A stretch of 49,807 nucleotides of DNA from Desulfovibrio sp. DV (GTDB lineage Bacteria > Desulfobacterota > Desulfovibrionia > Desulfovibrionales > Desulfovibrionaceae): the NCBI RefSeq assembly GCF_001936595.1, contig NZ_MLBG01000018.1, forward strand, positions 1 to 49,807, read 5' to 3'. The position numbers and the translations under genes are program-made. Positions 18,338-24,908 of the stretch are shown in pieces. Position 1 is the first letter of the stretch, and every line of letters starts with the position of its first letter. The notes under the pieces were generated by a model. That model ran no database searches, had not been told where the DNA came from, and worked only from the letters and a program-made list of their open reading frames with translations.

Positions 18338-19117
18338 CTAGGCCACCGGGATCGTGCCGCCGTCGATGACGTACTCCGTGCCGGTGATGGCCGCTGCCCG
18401 GGGCGAGGCCAAAAACGCGATGAGATTGGCCACCTCAAGCGGTTTTGCCGGGCGGCCCAGGGGAATGCCGCCCAGGGCGTCCATGATGATCCGCTGGCCG
18501 CCTGCATAGTCGGTGCCGGCCTCCGTGGCGAGCCTTTCGGCCAGGGCCACGGCCGCTTCCGTTTCGACCCAGCCGGGCGAGACGCGCACGACCCGGATGC
18601 CTTTGGGGGAGACCTCCTTGGACAGGCTCTTGCTGTACGTTGACAGCGCCGCCTTGGCCGCTGCATAGGCCGTCGTGGACTCCGGGAGCGGGAGGCGATC
18701 CTGAATCGAGGTGACGTGGATGATGACGCCGGACCCCTGGGCCAGCATCCCGGGCAGCAGGGCGCGATCCAGGCGCACGGCGGGAAACAGGTTGAGGGAC
18801 AGTTCCCTGTGCCAGGCCGCTTCGTCCAGGGCGGCAAAACCGCCTGCCGGGGTGCTGGACCCGCCCAGCACGTGAATGATGCTGTCCACGCCGCCGAGCC
18901 GGTCGCAAACCGTCCGGGCGACCGCGGTACAGCCGTCAAGGGTCGTCAGGTCCGCGGCCGTAAAGGCGTCATCCGGCAGATCATCCGGTTTTGTGCGGGC
19001 CACAGCCAGCACGCGGGCGCCGTATTGGCGAAAGAGCCCGGCCACAGCGCCGCCAATGCCCTTGGTCCCGGCCGTCACCAGGACGCGCTGGCCCGCAAGT
19101 TCGAGATTCATGGACAT
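18338..19117 (-). CDS. Short-chain dehydrogenase/reductase (SDR)
   Basis: 259 residues with the classical SDR layout: a nucleotide loop [15 protein letters not shown] near residue 12-26, an NLF segment in the position of the structural NAG/NNA region, the catalytic Ser in HVTSIQD near 142, and Tyr-x3-Lys in [10 protein letters not shown] near 157. It ends with [10 protein letters not shown], typical of the family. Substrate and cofactor preference are not assigned. The ATG at 19117 has GGAG seven bases upstream and sits inside the last codons of the NTF2-like gene (10-base overlap). Confidence 0.9.
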   Translation of the reverse strand: MSMNLELAGQRVLVTAGTKGIGGAVAGLFRQYGARVLAVARTKPDDLPDDAFTAADLTTLDGCTAVARTVCDRLGGVDSIIHVLGGSSTPAGGFAALDEAAWHRELSLNLFPAVRLDRALLPGMLAQGSGVIIHVTSIQDRLPLPESTTAYAAAKAALSTYSKSLSKEVSPKGIRVVRVSPGWVETEAAVALAERLATEAGTDYAGGQRIIMDALGGIPLGRPAKPLEVANLIAFLASPRAAAITGTEYVIDGGTIPVA

Positions 19118-19443
19118 GGCGTGATCTCCAAAGAGGCGATGCGCTCGCCCGACAGGGTAAACACCTGGTCGAGATTGACCGGGCTGCCGGGAAAATTGCC
19201 GGAAACCCTTGTGTGCACCCGGATAGCGTCCAAAAGGATTTCGCTGTCGCCTGTCTCGGTTGTAAATTGGTATTGCTGTCTGGCGGCGGCCATCCAGTCC
19301 TGGATGGCCGCGTGTCCCTGGTATTCCCGGCCTTCGTCCCGCACGATGGCCGTGTCGGTAAAACAGTGTTTGAGCCTGGTGAAATCTGCGGCGTTGCTCA
19401 GTTGGAAATACGCTGCAACGGCTTTTGGGAGCGGGGTGCTCAT
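19108..19443 (-). CDS. NTF2/SnoaL-like protein
   Basis: 111 residues: an amphipathic N-terminal helix, [24 protein letters not shown] and [14 protein letters not shown] followed by beta strands, as in SnoaL-like polyketide-cyclase-type domains of the NTF2 superfamily. Such proteins are small ligand-binding or isomerase-type folds. It is the first gene of the minus-strand set and faces the HxlR regulator across a 93-base promoter region. Confidence 0.8.
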   Translation of the reverse strand: MSTPLPKAVAAYFQLSNAADFTRLKHCFTDTAIVRDEGREYQGHAAIQDWMAAARQQYQFTTETGDSEILLDAIRVHTRVSGNFPGSPVNLDQVFTLSGERIASLEITPCP

Positions 19444-19460
19444 TTTGGGTGCCTTCCTTG

Positions 19461-19508
19461 TTGCAATGGGCTTTCGGCCAAACTATGCCCTGGCTCGCAA
19501 ACCTTCAA
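19461..19508. promoter_or_regulatory. Overlapping divergent promoters of hxlR-type gene and NTF2/SDR genes
   Basis: Plus strand: TTGCAA (19461-19466), 17 bases, TATGCC (19484-19489), directed at the HxlR gene. Minus strand: TTGAAG (19508-19503), 17 bases, TAGTTT (19485-19480), directed at the NTF2-like gene. The two -10 elements overlap, so a regulator bound here would affect both. The assignment rests only on spacing and hexamer match. Confidence 0.55.
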
Positions 19509-19536
19509 GAACGCACCGAAAAGTGAGGGACTTCCC

Positions 19537-19881
19537 ATGAGGAAAGCCTATACGCCCGAAACGGCGGCGGCGGATGTGGAAAAAACCCTGCAGGTGCTTG
19601 AGGGACGCTGGAAGCTGCTCATCGTGTTCCACCTGTTTGGTGGAAAAATCCAGCGTTACAGCGAGCTTGAGCGGCTCATCCCAGGCATTTCCCCCAAGAT
19701 GCTCGCCCAGCAGTTGCGGCAGTTGGAGGCCGACGGTCTGGTCTTGCGAACGCTGTATCCGCAAGTGCCTCCCAAGGTGGAGTACCGTCTGACGGATTGG
19801 GGGCAGGCCCTGTGCCCGGCCCTGGATGCCCTGTTGCAATGGGCGGAAAAACGGCCTGAGGCCGGCGACCCCCGGGAATAA
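19537..19881 (+). CDS. HxlR-family transcriptional regulator
   Basis: 114 residues. The winged-helix core follows the family: LEGRWKLLIVFHLF, RYSELERLIPGISPKMLAQQLRQLEADGLV and PPKVEYRLTDWGQAL. HxlR proteins are dimeric repressors or activators that often respond to electrophiles or redox signals and control a divergent oxidoreductase. That fits the facing SDR/NTF2 genes. The ATG at 19537 follows GTGAGGGA. Confidence 0.9.
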   Translation: MRKAYTPETAAADVEKTLQVLEGRWKLLIVFHLFGGKIQRYSELERLIPGISPKMLAQQLRQLEADGLVLRTLYPQVPPKVEYRLTDWGQALCPALDALLQWAEKRPEAGDPRE

Positions 19882-20022
19882 ACGAGGTTTCCGGGCGGCT
19901 GTCGCCGGCCGCCCTGGCCGGCGACCCCCGGAAACCCAAGGCCTGTGGCTCTGCGATCCCGGCTACCTCCCCGTCACCACGCCCCCCTGCGGCCGGCCCT
20001 GTGCAGGGCAACCCCGCGGTTC

Positions 20023-21900
20023 CTAGGCCAGGGCCTTTGGCCTGCTGCCGCCCCGGCCTTCGGCTTCCAGCTCTTCCATGAGCGCCGCCAGTTCCTGGGA
20101 CTGCCGGGCCAGTTCGGCCACGGTCCGGGCCGCTTCGGCCATGGCCCGGGAATTGGATTCGGAAATGGCGCTGACTGCGTCCACGGCCCGGTTGATCTCG
20201 TCGCTGGTGGCGGATTGCTCTTCGGCGGCCGTGGCAATGGAGCGCACCTGGTCCGAGGCGTTTTCCACCAATCCGACGATCTGGGCCAGGGCCTCGCCGG
20301 CCTGGGCCGCCAGGCTGGTGGCCTTGGCCACGGCCCCGGCCGCCGCGTCCACGTTGCCCACGTTCCGGCTGGCCCCGGCCTGGATGCCCCGGATGGCGTC
20401 GCCCACTTCCTTGGTGGCGGTCATGGTCTTTTCGGCCAGCTTGCGCACCTCGTCGGCCACCACGGCAAAGCCCCGGCCGGCGTCCCCGGCTCGGGCCGCC
20501 TCGATGGCGGCGTTCAGGGCCAGCAGGTTGGTCTGGTCGGCGATGTCGGAAATGACGTTCATGATGGCCCCGATGTCCTGGGCCTGCCGGCCCAGGCTGT
20601 CCATATCGGCCTTGAGGCCTTGGGCCTGCTCCTGGACCAGCTCAATGGCCGCCACCACCTGCGTCACCACGCCGGCCCCTTCCACGGCCTTGGCTTTGGC
20701 CGCGTCGGTGGTGCCGGCGGCGTTGGAGGCATTTTTGGCCACCTCAAGGACCGTGGCGTTCATTTCCTCCATGGCCGTGGCCGTCTCGGTCATGCGCCGG
20801 GACTGGTCCTCGGCTCCCTGGCTCGACTGGCTGATGCGGTCCGACAGTTCGGCCGAGGCCGTCCCCACCACCGACACCACGCCGCCCAGGCGGTCGGCCG
20901 CCTGGGTCAGGCCTTCGGCTTTGGCCCGTTCGGCCTTCTGGGTGGCTTCCTCGGCCAGACGGGTGGCTTCGAACGCAGCCTGGGCCTTGTCCTCGGCCTC
21001 GGCCGTCTTGGCCGTGATGTCGTCCATGTTGGTGCGCAGGGTGGCCACCATGGTGTTGAGGGCCACCTGCATCCGGGCGGCTTCGTCGTTGCCGCGGGCG
21101 TCCAGGCGCACGGACAGGTCGCCGGCGGCGCAGAGCATGGCCGCCTCGGTGGTCTGGCGGATGGGGCTGGTGATCGAGACCATGATGACGGCGCTGACCC
21201 CGATCAGGATGACCAGCCCCACGGCCACGCTGCCGGCGATGGTCAAAAGGGCCGAGCGGATGCGGGCCGCGTTGTCGGCCCGGATGGCGGTCTTGGCCCG
21301 GTCGATGTTGTCGATGTAAATGCCGGTGCCGATCCACAGCGTCGTGCCCGGGATCATGGTGGCGTAGGCCAGCTTGGGCTGGTCGCCCTGGCCGGGCTTG
21401 GGAAAGATGTACTCGATAAACCCGCCGCCGGCCTTGGCTTTCTGGTTGAGTTCGCGCACGAAGTAGACGTTGTTCTTGTCCTTGAGATCCCCCAGGTCCT
21501 TGCCCTGGTTGGCCTTGTTGGGCGGCAGGGCGACGTTGACCGTGTCCTGGTAGACGAAGAAGTAGCCGGATTTGTCTTCTTCAAAGCGAAAGGTGTCCAC
21601 CATGGACCGAATGGTCTCCAGGCGTTTTTCCGGGGTATTCTCGGTTTTGATGGCCGCACTGATGGCCTCGGCCATGGCATTGGAGGCCACGGCGAGTTTG
21701 AGGCGTTCCCCGTCAAGCATGAGTGTCTGGGCCGATTGCACCGTATGCTCTTCCAGCCGATGCAATTCCGTGGAAAAGGCCAGGACCATGCCGACGGTAA
21801 ACAGTGTGAACAGGGCCAACAGGAGGACGAAGCGCCAGGACAGGGAAAAGCGCCGCAGAACAGCAAGGACGCCGCCGGAACCGGATGCAGTCGCAGTCAC
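20023..21900 (-). CDS. Methyl-accepting chemotaxis protein with periplasmic Cache domain
   Basis: 625 residues from the GTG at 21900. This start has GGAGG five bases upstream and lies 54 bases below a -10-like hexamer; an earlier in-frame ATG at 21978 falls between the -35 and -10 and is unlikely. Layout: TM1 ([21 protein letters not shown]), a single Cache-type sensor with [25 protein letters not shown]2 around residues 217-238, HAMP, a long coiled coil, and the signalling tip [20 protein letters not shown]. It senses an extracellular ligand and controls CheA. The ligand is not predictable. Confidence 0.93.
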   Translation of the reverse strand: MTATASGSGGVLAVLRRFSLSWRFVLLLALFTLFTVGMVLAFSTELHRLEEHTVQSAQTLMLDGERLKLAVASNAMAEAISAAIKTENTPEKRLETIRSMVDTFRFEEDKSGYFFVYQDTVNVALPPNKANQGKDLGDLKDKNNVYFVRELNQKAKAGGGFIEYIFPKPGQGDQPKLAYATMIPGTTLWIGTGIYIDNIDRAKTAIRADNAARIRSALLTIAGSVAVGLVILIGVSAVIMVSITSPIRQTTEAAMLCAAGDLSVRLDARGNDEAARMQVALNTMVATLRTNMDDITAKTAEAEDKAQAAFEATRLAEEATQKAERAKAEGLTQAADRLGGVVSVVGTASAELSDRISQSSQGAEDQSRRMTETATAMEEMNATVLEVAKNASNAAGTTDAAKAKAVEGAGVVTQVVAAIELVQEQAQGLKADMDSLGRQAQDIGAIMNVISDIADQTNLLALNAAIEAARAGDAGRGFAVVADEVRKLAEKTMTATKEVGDAIRGIQAGASRNVGNVDAAAGAVAKATSLAAQAGEALAQIVGLVENASDQVRSIATAAEEQSATSDEINRAVDAVSAISESNSRAMAEAARTVAELARQSQELAALMEELEAEGRGGSRPKALA

Positions 21901-21953
21901 GGGAACCTCCGCCAACAGGTTGCAGGCCAGGGGCTTTTGCGGGATTTCACCAG

Positions 21954-21982
21954 ACTTTAGGATATTATCCAAATGCAATCAA
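21954..21982 (-). promoter_or_regulatory. Sigma70-like promoter of the chemoreceptor gene
   Basis: On the minus strand TTGATT (21982-21977), 17 bases, then TAAAGT (21959-21954). Transcription would start near 21947, leaving a leader of about 46 bases before the GTG. Confidence 0.55.
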
Positions 21983-22053
21983 CAGGGTCGGTGAAAAATG
22001 CCTGCAGGTTCATGCGGCTGGCGTTGGATTCGGGTTTGGCTTTGTTGCAGGCC

Positions 22054-22088
22054 AAAAAAGCAGCCCCCGCCGGGGGGGCGGGGGCCTG
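22054..22088 (-). terminator. Intrinsic terminator of small RNA 1
   Basis: The stem is 22061-22071 with 22077-22088 (one bulged base) and a C-rich loop, followed on the minus strand by six U residues (A run 22054-22059). Confidence 0.8.
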
Positions 22089-22188
22089 TCAAGGAGGGAG
22101 GAGAGAATCTGTGAGCACGTCTGCTCCGGGGGGTTGGCCCGGAAGCGGGATCGTCGACGGTATGGCTTGAGGGGGAGCCTTTCCCGTC
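22054..22188 (-). ncRNA. Putative small RNA 1 of a three-copy tandem array
   Basis: Predicted transcript of about 135 nt, bounded by a PhoB-like promoter (22195-22238) and an intrinsic terminator (22054-22088). After the -10 it reads ACGGGAAAGGC then CCCCCTC, closely matching copy 2. Just before the terminator it carries CUCUCCUCCCUCCUUGAC, a C/U-rich stretch complementary to Shine-Dalgarno sequences. No ORF with a ribosome site was seen on this strand. The call rests on repeated architecture, not on a known RNA family; it could instead encode an unrecognised peptide. Confidence 0.7.
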
Positions 22189-22194
22189 AATGTA

Positions 22195-22238
22195 CAGATA
22201 AGACCCGATCATGAAGCAGGCATGGATGGCGGATGAAC
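22195..22238 (-). promoter_or_regulatory. PhoB/OmpR-like box and -10 of small RNA 1
   Basis: On the minus strand GTTCAT, CCAT and GCTTCAT have their final T at 22233, 22222 and 22211, exactly 11 bp apart. Ten bases after the last half-site is TATCTG (22200-22195), a -10-like hexamer. The box sits where a -35 would be, as in PhoB-activated promoters. Confidence 0.7.
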
Positions 22239-22255
22239 TCTGCGATGGATTTGGC

Positions 22256-22293
22256 AAAACAAAACCCCTGCCGGGGAGCAGGGGTTTTGTTTT
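22256..22293 (-). terminator. Intrinsic terminator of small RNA 2
   Basis: A perfect 16-bp stem (22256-22271 with 22278-22293), rich in C in the middle and ending in UUUUGUUUU on the minus strand. Its symmetry would also stop plus-strand transcription. Confidence 0.9.
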
Positions 22294-22405
22294 CGAGGAG
22301 GAGGAGGAGCAATCGTCTCGGCCTTTGGCGGGAGGGGGACCGCTGCGGGCTTTGGGTTGTTTGTTGGCAAGGGCGGGGCGGCCGAGGGGGTGGCCGCTTC
22401 CCGTT
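22256..22405 (-). ncRNA. Putative small RNA 2 of a three-copy tandem array
   Basis: Predicted transcript of about 150 nt, bounded by a PhoB-like promoter (22412-22455) and the strongest terminator of the three. It begins CAACGGGAAGCGGCCACCCCC, matching copy 1, and has two more C/U-rich runs: UCCCCCUCCCGCC and, just before the terminator, GCUCCUCCUCCUCCUC. Seventeen bases separate its terminator from the outermost half-site of copy 1. Confidence 0.7.
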
Positions 22406-22411
22406 GCCGAC

Positions 22412-22455
22412 AATCTAAAGCCGGTCCATGAAGCTGCGATGGCGGCTGCATGAAT
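22412..22455 (-). promoter_or_regulatory. PhoB/OmpR-like box and -10 of small RNA 2
   Basis: ATTCAT, CCAT and GCTTCAT (minus strand) end at 22450, 22439 and 22428, 11 bp apart. TAGATT (22417-22412) follows after exactly 10 bases. Spacing is identical to the other two copies although the intervening bases differ. Confidence 0.7.
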
Positions 22456-22598
22456 TCTGGTTAGGAATTGCCTTCCCCGCCACCGCAGCGCGGGTTTTCC
22501 GACCCGGCCCGGGCGCGCAAGGCCGGTGGTACGGCCAAGGCCCTTGCACGTCCCGGACCGGCCCCAACCGCACCCGGATCCGCGCCCCGCCGCTTTAC

Positions 22599-22632
22599 AA
22601 AAAGGAAGCCCCCGCCGGGGAGCGGGGGCTTC
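22599..22632 (-). terminator. Intrinsic terminator of small RNA 3
   Basis: A perfect 11-bp stem (22605-22615 with 22622-22632) with loop TCCCCG, followed by C and five U residues on the minus strand (A run 22599-22603). Stem and loop closely match copy 1. Confidence 0.85.
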
Positions 22633-22759
22633 GTCAAGGAGGGGGAGAGCGTCCTTGGGACCGCCTGGGGATGGGAGGGGCCATCCGATCCGGCGAAACA
22701 AGGCAGAGGGTTCGTTTTGAGTGTCTTTTGGGTCGAACGGGCCATTCGCCTCGTTCGAT
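22599..22759 (-). ncRNA. Putative small RNA 3 of a three-copy tandem array
   Basis: Predicted transcript of about 160 nt, from just below a PhoB-like promoter (22766-22809) to an intrinsic terminator. Its 5' part can fold on an inverted repeat (CGAACG near 22751-22756 with CGTTCG near 22733-22738). C/U-rich runs GCCCCUCCCAUCCCC and GCUCUCCCCCUCCUUGAC resemble the other copies, the latter again directly before the terminator. It is the copy nearest the histidine-kinase gene. The 143 bases between this terminator and the copy 2 box show no further unit. Confidence 0.7.
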
Positions 22760-22765
22760 GGCTAC

Positions 22766-22809
22766 CGTATAGAACCCGGATATGAAGCGGGGATGGCCAC
22801 AAAATGAAC
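22766..22809 (-). promoter_or_regulatory. PhoB/OmpR-like box and -10 of small RNA 3
   Basis: GTTCAT, CCAT and GCTTCAT (minus strand) end at 22804, 22793 and 22782, again 11 bp apart, with TATACG (22771-22766) exactly 10 bases beyond. The box starts only seven bases after the stop of the histidine-kinase gene. Confidence 0.7.
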
Positions 22810-22815
22810 GAAAAT

Positions 22816-24195
22816 TTAACTTTTCGTCCGGCCGGCCGGAAAGGCCAGGGTGACCACCAGGCCCGGAGCATTGTCGGCCAGGGTCAGCTCGGCATGATGG
22901 AGCCCGGCCGCCGCCGCCACCAGCGACAGGCCAAGCCCGCTGCCCGGGGTGTTGCGGCTGGATTCCAGGCGGGTGAAGCGTTCAAGGACCAGGTCGCGGT
23001 GCTCGGCCGGGATGCCGGGACCGGTGTCGGCCACGCTTAGCTCCGCCCCGGTGGGGGTGGCCCGCAGGGTCAGGTTCACCGTCCCGCCGACCGGGGTGTA
23101 TTTGACGGCGTTGTCGAGCAGGTTGGCCAGGGCCTGGGAGAGCAGATGGCGGTTGCCGGGCACGGTGACGTCCGGGTCGAGGTCCAGGGTGAAGGCCAGT
23201 CCGGCTTCTTCGGCCACGGGTTCGTAGAGTTCGCCGGCGTCGGCGGCCAGGCTGGTCAGGTCGATGTCGGTGAAATCCTGGCGGCGCGCCCCGGATTCGG
23301 CCTGGGCAATGGTCAACAGGGCGTTGAAGGTCTGGAGCAGTCCGTCGATCTCGCGGATGGTGTGCTCCAGGACCTCGCGGTAGGCCTCGGGGCTCTGGAT
23401 GTCGGCCAGAGACATTTCCAGGCCCGAGCGGATGCGGTTTAAGGGGCCGCGCAGGTCGTGGGCGATGTTGTTGGAAACCTGTTTGACGCCTTCCATGAGC
23501 CGGCTGATCTGGTCGAGCATGGCGTTTAAGTTCTCGGCCAGCCGGTCGAATTCGTCGCCGGCCCCCCGGGTGGGGATGCGCCGGCTCAAGTCGCCGTTCA
23601 TGATTTCGCGGCTGGCTTTGGTGATGACGTCGATGCGCTTGAGCATCCAGCGGCTGGTCAGCACCCCGCCGGCCCCGCCCAGGACAACGGTCAGGAGCAG
23701 GCCCCAGAACAGGGAATCGATGATGAGCCGCTCCACCTTGACCCGTTCGGACACGTCGCGCCCGACCACCAGATGGAAATTGCCGGGCAGCAGGAAATAG
23801 CGCATCCGCACCCGGCGCGGCTCGAAATTCTCCGTATCCTCCAGGGTGGCGTCAAACCAGCCCGAGCCGGTGTCCTTGAACTTGGGCCACTCGGGCAGGT
23901 TGCCGGCCAGGGGATTGAATTTCCAGTCGGTGAGCAGGTAGACGCTCGATCCGGCCTTGTCCTTGGCCACGCGCGACTTGATGACCCGTATAAGGCCTGT
24001 GAGGCCAAGCTGGCTGTACTGTTCGGCCAGCCCCTGGATCTCGGCGTTTATGGTCTCATCGGTCTGGCGTTCCATGAAGCCGGCCGTCGAGGTGTAGATA
24101 AACCACAGGAGCACCAGCACCGACAGGCCGAAGGCGGCCATGTGCAGGATGGACAGGCGAAGGGTGGAGGAACGCAGGAGTTTAGTTGGGATCAC
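22816..24195 (-). CDS. Sensor histidine kinase of an OmpR-type two-component system
   Basis: 459 residues from a GTG overlapping the regulator gene by 14 bases. TM1 spans about residues 14-38, then a periplasmic domain of roughly 125 residues containing WKFNPLAGNLPEWPKF, TM2 near 163-183, and HAMP. The HisKA H-box NNIAHDLRGPLN has its His near residue 245. The HATPase N-box LANLLDNAVKYT is near 355, with DTGPGIP and GSGLGLSL beyond. It is the partner of the adjacent OmpR-type regulator. The signal is unknown. The three small-RNA units begin directly downstream. Confidence 0.93.
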   Translation of the reverse strand: MIPTKLLRSSTLRLSILHMAAFGLSVLVLLWFIYTSTAGFMERQTDETINAEIQGLAEQYSQLGLTGLIRVIKSRVAKDKAGSSVYLLTDWKFNPLAGNLPEWPKFKDTGSGWFDATLEDTENFEPRRVRMRYFLLPGNFHLVVGRDVSERVKVERLIIDSLFWGLLLTVVLGGAGGVLTSRWMLKRIDVITKASREIMNGDLSRRIPTRGAGDEFDRLAENLNAMLDQISRLMEGVKQVSNNIAHDLRGPLNRIRSGLEMSLADIQSPEAYREVLEHTIREIDGLLQTFNALLTIAQAESGARRQDFTDIDLTSLAADAGELYEPVAEEAGLAFTLDLDPDVTVPGNRHLLSQALANLLDNAVKYTPVGGTVNLTLRATPTGAELSVADTGPGIPAEHRDLVLERFTRLESSRNTPGSGLGLSLVAAAAGLHHAELTLADNAPGLVVTLAFPAGRTKS

Positions 24196-24859
24196 GCAGA
24201 CTGTACCCGGCGCCGCGAATGGTGGAGAGCAGGGGCTTGTCGTGGCCCTTGTCGATCTTGTGCCGCAGGCGGCTTATGTGGACGTCGATGACATTGGTCT
24301 GGGGGTCGAAGGAATAGTCCCAGACGTTTTCCAGCAGCATGGTGCGGGTGACCACATGGCCGGCATGGCGCATGAGGTATTCGAGCAGGGAAAATTCCTT
24401 GGGCTTGAGCTCGATGGCCTGGCCGGCCCGGCGCACCGAACGGCCCACCAGATCCATCTCCAGGTCGGCCACCTTGAGAATGGTGTCCGGGGCGTCGGAG
24501 CGGCCCCGGCGCAGGAGCGCCTCCAGCCGGGCCAGCAGCTCGGCAAAGGCATAGGGTTTGACCAGATAGTCGTCGCCCCCGGCCTTGAGGCCCTTGACCC
24601 GGTCGTCCACGTCGCCCAGGGCCGACAGGATGAGCACCGGGGTCTGGTTGCCGGCCGAGCGCATGGTCTTGACGATGGTCAGGCCGTCAACCCCGGGCAG
24701 CATCCGGTCCACCACCACGGCGTCGTAGGTTTCGGCCGCCACCCGGTACAGGGCCTCGCGTCCGTCGGCCACGTGGTCCACCACATAGCCGGATTCCTTG
24801 AGGCCCTTGACCATGTAGGCGGCGGCATCCTGATCGTCTTCCACGATGAGCACTCGCAT
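24182..24859 (-). CDS. OmpR/PhoB-family response regulator
   Basis: 225 residues from ATG 24859, preceded by AAGGAG. The receiver has acidic pocket VEDD (7-10), phosphoacceptor Asp51 in VVVDRMLPG, Ser79 and Lys101 in YLVKPYAF. A winged-helix output domain follows from about residue 128: LKPKEFSLLEYLMRHAGHVVTRTMLLENVW and VIDVHISRLRHKID. Such regulators bind direct repeats with about 11-bp spacing, the spacing seen in the three boxes at 22211-22809. It lies 49 bases after a hybrid kinase gene on the same strand and may be co-transcribed with it. Confidence 0.95.
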   Translation of the reverse strand: MRVLIVEDDQDAAAYMVKGLKESGYVVDHVADGREALYRVAAETYDAVVVDRMLPGVDGLTIVKTMRSAGNQTPVLILSALGDVDDRVKGLKAGGDDYLVKPYAFAELLARLEALLRRGRSDAPDTILKVADLEMDLVGRSVRRAGQAIELKPKEFSLLEYLMRHAGHVVTRTMLLENVWDYSFDPQTNVIDVHISRLRHKIDKGHDKPLLSTIRGAGYSLRDPN

Positions 24860-24908
24860 GGCGGACTCCTTGGCGGGTCGGCGGACAGCGCCGGTCCGCC
24901 GGGGCTGG

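Noticed and set aside
20744-21337. Other long overlapping frames within the chemoreceptor and hybrid kinases
   Set aside because: Compositional shadows with Arg/His/Pro-rich translations and no motifs.
19945-21960. 671-residue plus-strand ORF over the chemoreceptor
   Set aside because: Gly/His-rich translation typical of an antisense shadow in GC-rich DNA; the opposite strand has all MCP domains.
21976-21978. ATG 21978 as chemoreceptor start
   Set aside because: It lies within the predicted promoter, and the extra 26 residues are not signal-like; GTG 21900 has GGAGG at ideal spacing.
22092-22170. Plus-strand peptide after AAGGAGGGAGGAG (GTG start, about 19 codons)
   Set aside because: The purine run is a good ribosome site, but the peptide is not conserved in the other two copies, while minus-strand promoter and terminator features are.
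22461-22871. 136-residue minus-strand ORF across small RNA 3
   Set aside because: It crosses a strong terminator and the promoter box, starts inside the kinase gene, and lacks a ribosome site; Pro/Arg-rich translation.
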